From positions 62,001 through 126,000 of the forward strand of contig NZ_JAQSUW010000010.1 of assembly GCF_028649395.1 (NCBI RefSeq): DNA of 64,000 bases, written 5' to 3'. The DNA comes from Pseudomonas sp. Gutcm_11s (lineage in GTDB: Bacteria; Pseudomonadota; Gammaproteobacteria; Pseudomonadales; Pseudomonadaceae). Made by a program: the position numbers and the translations under genes. The notes beneath the pieces were generated by a model that made no database searches, was not told where the DNA came from, and saw nothing but the letters and a program-made list of their open reading frames with translations. Below, piece by piece: positions 8,701 through 16,154 of the stretch (position 1 is the first letter of the stretch; the number at the start of each line of letters is the position of its first letter).

Positions 8701-8922
8701 GTGATCGACCTCTCCTTCCTCGATGCAGACAGCTCGACAGCCGGTCTGAACGAGGCGTTCACCTACATCAACGATGCAGACTTCAGTCTCAGCGACGCTA
8801 CCGGACAGCTGCGCTTCAGCAATGGCATCCTGTACGGCAGCATCGACGCCGATGCAGATGCCGAGTTCGAAATTCAGCTGCTTGGCGTTGCCAGTCTCGA
8901 TAGCAGCAGCCTGATCGTCTGA
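5722..8922 (+). CDS. serralysin-type RTX metalloprotease, M10B
   Basis: The 1066-residue protein has no Sec signal and starts like serralysins (GDTQIDSLIHGTKWGG, then LTYSF). The zinc motif HEIGHALGLKH (about residues 153-163) and the Met-turn YTVMSYND follow, so the catalytic domain is complete. After a short first RTX block come four tandem 157-residue units, each starting GG-x-G-x-D-x-YYVD and carrying GGSGxD-type calcium-binding nonapeptides. A serralysin C-terminal domain (FEFR..., DVIDLSFLD) and a hydrophobic tail (SSSLIV) form a type I secretion signal. Typical serralysins have about 480 residues, so this one is more than doubled by the repeats. The partner exporter is not adjacent; a type I ABC transporter starts at 62915. 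Confidence 0.9.
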   Translation: MPSPTQSSPFSFVGLSGDTQIDSLIHGTKWGGALGTGTSLTYSFLSYSSRFAANYSYDDEHRNSFFLTNAQQNAAVDALKEWSAVANLDFDRVNDSSTQAGTLRFGGYSNMDSDAAAWAYLPGGSPVSGDIWLSPDTGKDPEPGDYDYHTLVHEIGHALGLKHPFESSGVSNVSLAGTVYDDVRYTVMSYNDPYYFEPTGPMLIDIAAMQYLYGANMSWQTGNNTYSWGTNTSIFETIWDAGGTDTIDASNQAGAVTLNLNAGSFSSIGKAFWNGTAYINNCLAIAYGAQIENATGSRFNDSLIGNDLNNVLNGLAGADVMSGGNGSDVYYVDNSRDVVSETQADRSIGGSDTVYSYLSTYSLGSNLENLRLLSTGSANGTGNSLDNVIYAGSGNNSMNGKDGVDTLSYRYASKGVTVSLALATAQVTGGSGTDTLVNFESLIGSKYDDKLTGNDADNRLTGDAGKDVLNGGLGADTMIGGDGNDSYYIDDSGDVVSESNANAATGGTDTVYSYLADYTLGNNVENLRILASGGANGSGNALNNLIYAGAGDNVMDGASGSDTVSYRFARQGVTLDLSLTSAQATGGSGNDVVLNFENATGSQYDDMLIGDGSANILDGALGNDVLDGGAGADWMIGGDGNDTYYVDNKGDVISETNASKITGGSDTVLSSLSRYTLGSNLENLRILASGTANGTGNALNNAIYAGAGNNILDGGAGTDTISYRYATQGVAVDLNLTSVQATGGSGSDQLLNFENLFGSKYDDRLQGNNANNRLSGDDGNDLLNGRKGADYMIGGNGNDIYYVDNTADVVSETNADLATGGNDTVYSYLTAYTLGSNVENLRILATGDASGTGNALNNTIYAGSGNNLLNGSNGEDTLSYVYASKGVSINLGVRTAQATGGSGSDTVLNFEHLAGSHYNDNLVGNSGANTLYGNKGDDVLNGGAGNDVLVGGAGADQLTGGAGADRFEFRALGELGLGTLRDVIRDFNALAGDVIDLSFLDADSSTAGLNEAFTYINDADFSLSDATGQLRFSNGILYGSIDADADAEFEIQLLGVASLDSSSLIV
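6688..8571 (+). repeat. four tandem 471-bp coding units in the RTX protease
   Basis: Units begin at 6688, 7159, 7630 and 8101, exactly 471 bases apart. Each encodes a YYVDN-GDVVSE block, a TLGSN-ENLRIL block, a SYRYA-KGV block and paired RTX nonapeptides. Nucleotide identity between units is partial, so the duplications are not recent, but the spacing has been kept without indels. Confidence 0.9.
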
Positions 8923-8996
8923 CGGCAAGCCTCAACTACAATCATGCACACCGGCGCCTATCTGGCGCCGCCAAGGACTTACAGCAAAGGATTTGT

Positions 8997-10001
8997 ATGT
9001 ATAAGCCAGCCAGCACTCTCGCCCTATTGCTTGCCGCTATGGCACCCTGTCTGCAAGCAGCGACCAACATCACTTCCTGTAGCGCCACTGGCAAGACCGG
9101 CTACGCGATCACCAAAATTCAGGAGAGGGCCAGCGCCTGCAGCGGCAAAAACCTCTACACATTCACACTACTTGCCGGCGAGAAGCAGCTGGAAATTTGC
9201 AACAACGCAATCCCTGCCGGTTGGGTCAACTCCAAGCTACGCAGCTACTCGGGCAGTGGCGCCTGTGGGGCTGCCAACGGCATCCCCAAGCAGGTTTGGC
9301 AGATCAGCAACACCTATGGCCAAACCAAACTGACGTCCTGCAGCAGAACGCTGCCTACAGGCTGGGTCATCACCAAGGAAAGCAGCTATTCCGGCTTAGG
9401 TGACTGCGGAAAAGCCTCGTCCGGGAAACTGTCCAAACTGGAGGTACAAAGCACCGCAGGTCAAACCCAGTTGAATGTTTGCCGCAGCTCAACACTACCA
9501 AGCGGCTGGGCGGTGGCCGCTACCTCCAGCAGCTCCGTGTGTGGAAGCGGGTCTGGCAATCTCTGGAAAATCCTCAACAATGCGCCACCCGCCAAAATCG
9601 CACTGCATCACTACGCAAACACCAAGAATGGCGACCACATGTACGTCATCAAGCGTGATGATCCTGCCATGGCTAAGCAGGGCTACAGCTATCAGTCGGT
9701 ACTGGCCACAGTTCCTAACAAAGCCGTGTTCGGGACCACCCCGCTACACCGTTATTACAACAAAAGCTCCCTGGATAGCCTCTATACCACCACGCGCGAC
9801 GATGCTCTCCTGAGTAAATCGGGGTACGCCTACGTGGCCGTCGCGACCCAGGTGTATACGGCAGCAGTCCCAAAATCAGTGCCGCTCTACCGTTACTGGA
9901 ATGCGACCAACAAACACCATCTCTATCTGACAGCCCTCTATAGCAATGGCGTTTATGGTTTCAAGTTCGAGAAAATCGAGGGCTACGTCTACCAGCCCTG
10001 A
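8997..10001 (+). CDS. secreted repeat protein with C-terminal DUF5648 domain
   Basis: The 334-residue protein has a Sec signal peptide (1-21, ending LQA). Residues 22-190 hold about three cysteine-containing repeats of the pattern L-x-x-C-x-x-x-x-P-x-GW...SSYSG-x-G-x-CG. Residues 200-334 hold DUF5648-type units (HYANTKNGDHMYVIKRDD, HRYYN...LYTTTRDD, YRYWNATNKHHLY), a fold often attached to secreted or surface enzymes. No catalytic motif was recognised. It follows the RTX protease by 74 bases on the same strand, so the two may be co-expressed, and is closed by a strong terminator. Its function is unknown; carbohydrate or surface binding is a guess. Confidence 0.8.
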   Translation: MYKPASTLALLLAAMAPCLQAATNITSCSATGKTGYAITKIQERASACSGKNLYTFTLLAGEKQLEICNNAIPAGWVNSKLRSYSGSGACGAANGIPKQVWQISNTYGQTKLTSCSRTLPTGWVITKESSYSGLGDCGKASSGKLSKLEVQSTAGQTQLNVCRSSTLPSGWAVAATSSSSVCGSGSGNLWKILNNAPPAKIALHHYANTKNGDHMYVIKRDDPAMAKQGYSYQSVLATVPNKAVFGTTPLHRYYNKSSLDSLYTTTRDDALLSKSGYAYVAVATQVYTAAVPKSVPLYRYWNATNKHHLYLTALYSNGVYGFKFEKIEGYVYQP

Positions 10002-10014
10002 TACCCGCGAAAAG

Positions 10015-10041
10015 AAAAGCCGCGCAATTGCGCGGCTTTTT
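10015..10041. terminator. bidirectional Rho-independent terminator
   Basis: A perfect 11-base stem, AAAAGCCGCGC with GCGCGGCTTTT around AATT, has A and T runs on both sides. It serves the secreted repeat protein (plus strand) and the YqaE-like gene (minus strand). Confidence 0.9.
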
Positions 10042-10053
10042 CGTTTCTGCCCT

Positions 10054-10212
10054 TCAGCGTTTGGCGATGATGTACACCGCGTGCACGATGCCCGGGATGT
10101 AGCCGAGCAGGGTGAGTAGGATGTTCAGCCAGAAGGCGCCGCCGAAGCCGACCTGGAGGAATACGCCCAGTGGCGGCAGCAGGATGGCGATGAGGATTCG
10201 GATAAGGTCCAT
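10054..10212 (-). CDS. YqaE/Pmp3-family small membrane protein
   Basis: The 52-residue protein starts MDLIRILIAILLPPLGVF and ends with a second hydrophobic helix (LNILLTLLGYIPGIVHAVYI) and AKR. This is the two-helix UPF0057 (Pmp3/YqaE) family, whose members are stress-linked membrane proteins of unclear mechanism. The key features PPLGVF and GYIPGIVHA are present. The ATG at 10210-10212 is preceded by AAGGAG. Confidence 0.92.
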   Translation of the reverse strand: MDLIRILIAILLPPLGVFLQVGFGGAFWLNILLTLLGYIPGIVHAVYIIAKR

Positions 10213-10296
10213 GGGCTACTCCTTGGGGTCCATGCTGGCGAAAGCGCCGTACCAGAACAGACCCGAACAAGCGCAGCGCGGTTCAAGCTGATTCGC

Positions 10297-10530
10297 TCAG
10301 GCACTCAAGCCACGCACATGCAGCACGCCGAACAGCAGCACCTGCAGCCGATCCTGCCAAGGCTGGGCCTGGCGCTGCAGGCGGCGGTGCAGCAGAGCGA
10401 TCTCCAGCACGTGCACCAGCAGCATCAGGCCCGCGATCCAGGTCATGTAGGGGCCGGCGAAGGGGTGTAACAGGTTGACCAGCGCCAGCAGCCAGAACAC
10501 GGCCAGTGCGCCCTTGGCGATTTTCAGCAT
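10297..10530 (-). CDS. DUF1145 family small membrane protein
   Basis: The 77-residue protein begins MLKIAKGALAVFWLLALVN and has two hydrophobic segments (about 6-24 and 27-50), then an amphipathic basic tail. It fits the DUF1145 family of small inner-membrane proteins (E. coli YhhL-like) of unknown function. It lies 11 bases downstream of the sulfatase gene start on the same strand's far side, so it reads after the sulfatase in the same direction and may share its transcript. Confidence 0.75.
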   Translation of the reverse strand: MLKIAKGALAVFWLLALVNLLHPFAGPYMTWIAGLMLLVHVLEIALLHRRLQRQAQPWQDRLQVLLFGVLHVRGLSA

Positions 10531-10541
10531 GGGTAACTCCT

Positions 10542-12257
10542 TCAGCTGTAGAGAAAGGTCGGGCCCGGGTGTTCGCGGCCGTCGTCGACGCCGACTTCCT
10601 GGGCCAGCAGCTCGTTGAGCCGGCCGCTCAGGCGCTCGATCAGCGCGCGCTGCGCCTGCGGGTCGGCGGCCAGATTATGCAGCTCGTCCGGATCGCTCTG
10701 AGTGTCGTACAGCTCCAGGTCATTGCGCGCCAGCAGGTCGTCGAAGCTGGCCGGGATGTGATGATCCTCGGCGGCGAAGTAGCGGGCAAACTTGTAGCGG
10801 CCGTCATGAATGCCGCGGAACAGCGCGCGGTTCTTCATCGACGGACCGAGCTGCATCTGCGCCAGCGACTCCTGGATGATCGCCCAGGGCGTGACCTGGT
10901 CATGGTCGCGCATCACCGCCTCGGTGAACTCCGGGTCCAGGTACATGACCACGCCGTAGTCGTACAGGTGGCCGCGCTCATCGCGCGCGGAGCGCTTGCT
11001 CGCCCCGCCGATGCTCTCGGCCAGGCTGACGCCCGCCAGCTGCGGATAGCGCTCGGCCTGCCCCGCCATGTCCAGCCCGGCCAGTTCCAGCACGGTCGGC
11101 ACGATGTCGACGGTGGAACCCAGCGCTTCGCTGGTGAAGCCCTGCTGGATGTCCGGGTGACGGACGATGAAATTGACCCGGGTGTTCTCCTTGTACATGT
11201 GCGGGCCCTTCTGCCGCAGCTGGTGGGCACCGGCCATCTCGCCGTGGTCGGCGGTGAGGATGACGATGGTGTCGTCGGCCAGGCCGCTGCTCTCCAGCGC
11301 CAGCAGCACCTGCTCGATGGACTGGTCGACGTCGCGCACGCAGTTCAGGTAGTAGCTCTGCAGGCCCTGCCAGGCCTGCTCGTCCTTGGGGTCGAGGCGG
11401 CCGTAGACGTTGTTGCACAGCTCCACGTCGGCGCGCTGGGCCCAGGGCTTGCGGCTCAGGTCCTCGGCGTAGAAGCTCTTCGGCAGCGGCAGGTCCCAGT
11501 GTTTCTCGTACAACCCGGTGCTCGGCCCCGGCGAGATCGGGCCGAGGAAGTTGCGCCGCAGGCGGCTCTGCTCCTGCTTGACCCCCGAGCTGTAGAACAT
11601 GATGTCGTGCGGGTTGACGAAGTTGACCGCGAGGAACCACGGCTGCTCGTCACTGCGGTGCTGCTGCAGCCAGGCCACCGAGTCACTGGCGGTGACCTTG
11701 TCGTAGATGAAGCCGGTCATCAGCGAGCCATGCGGATCGCCATTCAGGTTGTAGTCGGCGAAGCCGTACGGCAGCAGCGCATCGGTACTCGGCTGCACCA
11801 CGCCGTAGGTGAGGTTGCTCGACTGCTCGATGTGGGACAGGTGCCACTTGCCCTTGTAGGCGGTCAGGTAGCCCTGCTCGCGCAGCATGTGGCCGAGGGT
11901 GGGAATCTGCGGCGACAGCTCGCGGAACGGCGGCAGGCCGACGTTGGCGGTGATCAGGGTCTTCTGCGTGTGCTGGCCGGTGAACAGCACCGAACGCGAC
12001 GGCGAACAGGGCGTGGTGTTGACGTGGAAATTGCCCAGGCTCGCTGCGCGCTGCAGCAGGCGCTCGTGGCCGGGCAGCGGCACGGCGCTGGGCAGGTCCT
12101 GGTGGGCGCGCTGCTGGTCGGTGACGATCAGCAGGATATTCGGCTTGCGCCCAGCGGGCCGCACCAGCGCCGGGGCGGTTTGCTGCCCGAGCACCGGAGC
12201 CGCCAGGCCGGCGGCGGACAACGCGGCCGCCTTCTTCAACAGTTCGCGACGCTGCAT
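10542..12257 (-). CDS. Tat-exported sulfatase (type I, FGly-dependent)
   Basis: The 571-residue protein has a twin-arginine-like signal (MQRRELLKKAAALSAAG, ending near VLG). The alkaline-phosphatase-fold sulfatase domain follows: metal ligand in NILLIVTDQQR (D47), and the signature CSPSR at residues 84-88, where the Cys is converted to formylglycine. Later come KGKWHLS, a DHGEMAGAH metal site around residue 340, and a C-terminal subdomain. It hydrolyses a sulfate ester in the periplasm; the substrate cannot be told. Lying just after an alkylsulfatase gene on the same strand, it suggests a sulfate-ester scavenging unit. The ATG is preceded by GGAGGAG. Confidence 0.88.
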   Translation of the reverse strand: MQRRELLKKAAALSAAGLAAPVLGQQTAPALVRPAGRKPNILLIVTDQQRAHQDLPSAVPLPGHERLLQRAASLGNFHVNTTPCSPSRSVLFTGQHTQKTLITANVGLPPFRELSPQIPTLGHMLREQGYLTAYKGKWHLSHIEQSSNLTYGVVQPSTDALLPYGFADYNLNGDPHGSLMTGFIYDKVTASDSVAWLQQHRSDEQPWFLAVNFVNPHDIMFYSSGVKQEQSRLRRNFLGPISPGPSTGLYEKHWDLPLPKSFYAEDLSRKPWAQRADVELCNNVYGRLDPKDEQAWQGLQSYYLNCVRDVDQSIEQVLLALESSGLADDTIVILTADHGEMAGAHQLRQKGPHMYKENTRVNFIVRHPDIQQGFTSEALGSTVDIVPTVLELAGLDMAGQAERYPQLAGVSLAESIGGASKRSARDERGHLYDYGVVMYLDPEFTEAVMRDHDQVTPWAIIQESLAQMQLGPSMKNRALFRGIHDGRYKFARYFAAEDHHIPASFDDLLARNDLELYDTQSDPDELHNLAADPQAQRALIERLSGRLNELLAQEVGVDDGREHPGPTFLYS

Positions 12258-12334
12258 GACGCTACTCCTCCAGACGCGGGATGGTCAGCCGCTGCCGGCA
12301 AACCGGCAGCGGCACATGGCGGATGACCGGCTGC

Positions 12335-14122
12335 TCAGCGCACGGTCAGGGCGATGGGGGCATCCTCGAAGTCGAAGCAGCCGAGGAAGGTCTTGATGTC
12401 GAGCAGGTTGCCGTCGACCTTCACGTCGCCCAGCAGGGCACCCTTGAGCAGGCCGTTCTCGCCGCTGATCACGGTGTCCAGGTAGGTCTTGTCCAGGGTC
12501 AGCTTGAGCGTGGTGCCAGCCGGGATGCCCTTGTGCAGCTCGACCACACCACGACGCACTTCCAGGGCCCACTCCTCGCCGATATCGGGGAAGGCGAAGC
12601 CCAGGGTCAGCTCGACGTCGGCGCTCTTCTGCGGGTCGATGCGGGTCACCCAGTTCTGCAGGAAGATGCGCGCCGGCAGGTTCTTCAGCATGTCGGCGGA
12701 GAGGAACGCACCGCGGATGCGCCGGCCCAGCTCCTCGGCACCACCGTCGTCGAACTTGCCTTCCAGCTCCATGGCGCTCATCAGGTACCAGTTGCGCCAG
12801 TTGATGTTCATGCTGGCGTAGCCCAGTTTGCGGAAGCTGCGGGCCTTGATGTCACGCGCCAGCTTGTCGCCATGGTCGACGCGGATGGCGTAGCCGGACA
12901 GCTCGGCAGCCCACTGGTAGTCGCCCTTGAGATAAGCCTCGCCGGCAGCCAGCAGCACCTTCTCGCGGCCGCCCATCAGGGCGATCAGGCGCTTGGCCTT
13001 CTCCACCGGCGGGATCGGATCGAGGTCCACCGGGTCGGCCTGGAACCAGCCGAGGTAGCCCTGGTAGATCTGCCGCACGCTGTGTTTCACCGTGCCGTAG
13101 TACTCGCGCAGGTAGGGGGTGTAGCCGGCCAGGTGCGGCGGCAGCTGGACCTTCTCGACCAGCTCGTCGGGGGTCAGACCCTTGTTCATCCAGCGCACGG
13201 TCTGGTCGTGGATATAGGCGATGGCGTCGCGGGTCATGCGCAGCACTTCCTCGACCTTGTCCTTGCCACTCACCGGCTGGCCGTGCAGCGGCACCATGTA
13301 GTCGGCCTGGAAGGCACGCAGGGCATCGAGGCTCTTCACCCACACCACCGGGTCGCGGAACTTGGTGCCGCGCAGGGTGTGCACGTTGGGCAGGGTCGGG
13401 CCCTGGGTGACCTCGGCGCTGATCAGCACGCGGTTGTTCGGCAGGTACAGGACGATCTCGTCCGGCGCCTCGCTCGGCACGTGGAGGAACTGCACCGGCA
13501 GCCCGGCGATGGTGGTGTCGAGTTTGTCCTTGAAGGTGATGGTCGGCGCGATGAAGGTCGATTGCCCCTCGTGCGCCAGCGGGCCGAGGCCGGCGTTCAT
13601 CTGCTGCTTGTCGCTGTCCGGCAGGGCCGCGCCGAAGCTGTAGGCCGAGCGCATGGAGAGGATCGGCCCGACCAGCGCGCCCTGGGTGACGACGTTGTCG
13701 AGCAGGGTTTCCTGGGCGTAGATCTGCACCTCGCCGCTCTTCACCTGCTCTTCGCTGACGAAGCCCTTCACGCCGTTGATGTGGTCCGGGTGGAAGTGGG
13801 TGTAGACGATGGCCTTGATCGGCTTGGCGCTGATCTTGCGGAACTCGGCGAGCACCTTGCGCGACTGCTCGGCCGACTCGCCGGTGTCGACGATGATCAG
13901 CCCATCGGGCGCCTCGATCATCACGCTGTTGGCCAGGTTCCAGCCCACCGCCGACCAGACGTTGTCGGCGATCGGGTAGACCTTCTCGCTGAAGTGCTTG
14001 GTGTGTTCGGCCAGCTCGGCGTTGATCGAGGGCTCGATGCGCTCTTCAGGCAGGTCGGCCTGAGCGGTGAAAGGCAGGGCGGCGGCCAGCAGCAGGCCAC
14101 TGAAGCGGCTGAAAGACGACAT
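12335..14122 (-). CDS. SdsA-type metallo-beta-lactamase-fold alkylsulfatase
   Basis: The 595-residue protein has a Sec signal (1-22, ending AQA). The zinc-binding motif THFHPDH (residues 108-114) is the alkylsulfatase form of HxHxDH. A dimerisation region follows (about 300-440), then a C-terminal SCP-2-like domain (about 470-595). P. aeruginosa SdsA1 has 658 residues and degrades SDS; relatives include secondary alkylsulfatases such as PisA1, so primary versus secondary substrate is open. The divergent LysR gene at 14219 parallels SdsB1 beside SdsA1. It is probably induced by alkyl sulfates through that regulator. Confidence 0.88.
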   Translation of the reverse strand: MSSFSRFSGLLLAAALPFTAQADLPEERIEPSINAELAEHTKHFSEKVYPIADNVWSAVGWNLANSVMIEAPDGLIIVDTGESAEQSRKVLAEFRKISAKPIKAIVYTHFHPDHINGVKGFVSEEQVKSGEVQIYAQETLLDNVVTQGALVGPILSMRSAYSFGAALPDSDKQQMNAGLGPLAHEGQSTFIAPTITFKDKLDTTIAGLPVQFLHVPSEAPDEIVLYLPNNRVLISAEVTQGPTLPNVHTLRGTKFRDPVVWVKSLDALRAFQADYMVPLHGQPVSGKDKVEEVLRMTRDAIAYIHDQTVRWMNKGLTPDELVEKVQLPPHLAGYTPYLREYYGTVKHSVRQIYQGYLGWFQADPVDLDPIPPVEKAKRLIALMGGREKVLLAAGEAYLKGDYQWAAELSGYAIRVDHGDKLARDIKARSFRKLGYASMNINWRNWYLMSAMELEGKFDDGGAEELGRRIRGAFLSADMLKNLPARIFLQNWVTRIDPQKSADVELTLGFAFPDIGEEWALEVRRGVVELHKGIPAGTTLKLTLDKTYLDTVISGENGLLKGALLGDVKVDGNLLDIKTFLGCFDFEDAPIALTVR

Positions 14123-14218
14123 GGGGCGGACTCGTTGTTGTTATCTCGCTTGGCAGACTGACAAAGCGCATTCAATAATTCCAATGCATTCCACTTCGAT
14201 AAATGATGCAGAACGCGC

Positions 14219-15136
14219 ATGAATGATCTTCGTCAGCTTCGCCACTTCGTCGCCCTCGCCGACCACGGCCACTTCGCCCGCGCCGCCGAGGCCGTGCACC
14301 TCAGCCAGCCGGCGCTGAGTCGCAGCATCCAGGCGCTGGAAAGCGGCCTGGGCTGCACCCTGGTGGACCGGCACAGCCGGGGCATCAGCCTCACCGCCCA
14401 TGGCCAACTGGTGCTGGAGCACGCGCGGCGCCTGCTCGCCGGTAGCCAGGCACTGAGCAATGCGGTGAGCCAGCTGGGCAATCTGGCCAGCGGCGAACTG
14501 CGTCTGGGTTCCGGCCCCTACCCCGCCGCGCGTCTGGTGCCGCAGGCCATCGGCCAGTTCGCCCAGCGTTATCCGCAGGTGCGCGTGGACCTGCAGATCG
14601 ACAACTGGCAGCAGCTGCGCACGCGCCTGCTCGACGACCAGCTGGAACTGTTCGTCGCCGATATCCGCGAGCTGCACGACGACCCACAACTGCGGGTGGA
14701 GGCACTGCGCCGCCACCCCGGCGTGCTGTTCTGCCGCCCGCAGCATCCCCTGCGCCAGCACGCCCGCCCCCTGCAGAGCGGCGAACTGCATGCCTACGCC
14801 CTGGCCGGTACGCAGTTGCCGCAAACGGTGGCAGATGCCTTGCAGCGCCTGGGCGGTGGCCAGGCGCTGAGCATCCAGTGCGACAACTTCATGGTGCTCA
14901 AGGAACTGGTATCGAGCAGCGATGTGCTGAGCATGGCGCCCTGGGACGTGATCGCCCACGATGTGCAGGCCGGGCGCCTGGCCCTGTTGCAGCTGAGCGA
15001 ACTGCCGCTGGCCAGCTCGGCCTACGGCATCGTCAGCCGCGCCGGGCACAGCCTCTCGCCGGCCGCGGAGCAGCTCTTGCAGCTGCTCCGCGAGCAGGAC
15101 CGCGATAGCGAGATCCCGGCCTTGCCTTCCTTCTGA
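14219..15136 (+). CDS. LysR-type regulator of the alkylsulfatase gene
   Basis: The 305-residue protein has the LysR winged HTH at residues 1-60 (LRQLRHFVALADHGHFARAA, then LSQPALSRSIQALE) and a substrate-binding domain after residue 90. It is divergent from the alkylsulfatase gene across 96 bases, the usual arrangement for a LysR regulator and its target. By analogy with SdsB1 of P. aeruginosa it probably senses alkyl sulfate or a product. It converges with the ureohydrolase gene six bases downstream. Confidence 0.88.
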   Translation: MNDLRQLRHFVALADHGHFARAAEAVHLSQPALSRSIQALESGLGCTLVDRHSRGISLTAHGQLVLEHARRLLAGSQALSNAVSQLGNLASGELRLGSGPYPAARLVPQAIGQFAQRYPQVRVDLQIDNWQQLRTRLLDDQLELFVADIRELHDDPQLRVEALRRHPGVLFCRPQHPLRQHARPLQSGELHAYALAGTQLPQTVADALQRLGGGQALSIQCDNFMVLKELVSSSDVLSMAPWDVIAHDVQAGRLALLQLSELPLASSAYGIVSRAGHSLSPAAEQLLQLLREQDRDSEIPALPSF

Positions 15137-15142
15137 TCCGCC

Positions 15143-16096
15143 TCAGAGCTTATGCCGGGCGGCGTACAGGCAGACCATCTCCATCGCCAAAGTGGCGCCG
15201 GCCAGGGCGGTGATCTCCGAGTTGTCATAGGGCGGCGCCACTTCCACCACGTCCATGCCGACCAGGTTGATACCGCGCAGGCCACGCAGGATTTCCAGGG
15301 CGTGGTGGCTGGAGAGCCCGCCGCATACCGGGGTGCCGGTGCCGGGGGCGAAGGCCGGGTCGAGACAGTCTATGTCGAAGGTCAGGTACACCGGGTTGTC
15401 ACCGACGCGGGCGCGGATCAGCTCGGCGATCTGTTCCGGCGTGCTGCGGTTGACCTGCCGCGCATCCAGCACCTGGAAGCCCATCACGTCGTCGTTGGTG
15501 GTGCGCAGGCCGACCTGCACCGAGCGCGCCGGGTCGACCAGGCCGTCCTTGGCGGCGTGGTAGAACATGGTGCCGTGGTCGATGCGCGCGCCCTCCTCGT
15601 CCGGCCAGGTGTCGCTGTGCGCGTCGAAGTGGATCAGCGACAGGGGACCGTGCTTCTTCGCATGGGCCTTGAGCAGCGGGTAGCTGATGAAGTGATCGCC
15701 ACCCAGGGTGAGCATGGCGCAGCCGGCGTCGAGGATCTTGTCGGCATGCGCTTCGATGGCCGCCGGGGTGTCCTGCGGGGTGCCGTGGTCGAAGTAGCAG
15801 TCGCCGTAGTCGATGCAGGCGAGCAGGTCGAAGGGGTCGAACTCCCAGGGGAAATGACGGGCCCAGGCCGACTGGATCGACGCGGCGCGGATGGCGCGCG
15901 GGCCGAAGCGGCTGCCCGGGCGATTGGTGGTGGCGGTGTCGAACGGCACGCCGCTGACCACCAGGTCCACCCCGCGCAGATCGCGGGTGTAACGGCGGCG
16001 CATGAAGCTGGTGATGCCGGCGTAGGTCGGCTCGGCCGCGGTGCCGTAGAGGCTGTCGCGGGTCATCGCCTGGTCGTTGTCGAAGGCTTGGTCCAT
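15143..16096 (-). CDS. speB: agmatinase / guanidino-acid ureohydrolase
   Basis: The protein (317 residues from this start) belongs to the ureohydrolase family. All Mn-binding motifs are present: GGDHF, then FDAHSDTW, then TFDIDCLDPAFAPGTGTP. It is close to E. coli SpeB across its length (VSGVPFDTAT, GPRAIR, VGMDVVEVAPPYD). In Pseudomonas similar enzymes are guanidinobutyrase (GbuA) or guanidinopropionase (GpuA), so the exact substrate is uncertain. I chose MDQAF at 16094-16096 to match family length; a start at 16147 lacks a ribosome site. The polyamine-binding protein gene is 58 bases upstream, and a LysR gene diverges beyond it. Confidence 0.85.
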   Translation of the reverse strand: MDQAFDNDQAMTRDSLYGTAAEPTYAGITSFMRRRYTRDLRGVDLVVSGVPFDTATTNRPGSRFGPRAIRAASIQSAWARHFPWEFDPFDLLACIDYGDCYFDHGTPQDTPAAIEAHADKILDAGCAMLTLGGDHFISYPLLKAHAKKHGPLSLIHFDAHSDTWPDEEGARIDHGTMFYHAAKDGLVDPARSVQVGLRTTNDDVMGFQVLDARQVNRSTPEQIAELIRARVGDNPVYLTFDIDCLDPAFAPGTGTPVCGGLSSHHALEILRGLRGINLVGMDVVEVAPPYDNSEITALAGATLAMEMVCLYAARHKL

Positions 16097-16154
16097 GGTC
16101 GGATACTCGATTCTGCAGGGCGGGCCACTCGATGCCGGAGTGGCCATACGGCTA

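Noticed and set aside
10506-12326. A 606-codon plus-strand frame opposite the sulfatase gene
   Set aside because: It mirrors the minus-strand gene in a high-GC region, has no recognised domain, and its translation is an Ala/Val/Leu/Gln/Arg-rich shadow.
12281-14161. A 626-codon plus-strand frame opposite the alkylsulfatase
   Set aside because: The minus-strand protein has a signal peptide and zinc motif. The opposite frame has neither and shows the repetitive shadow composition.
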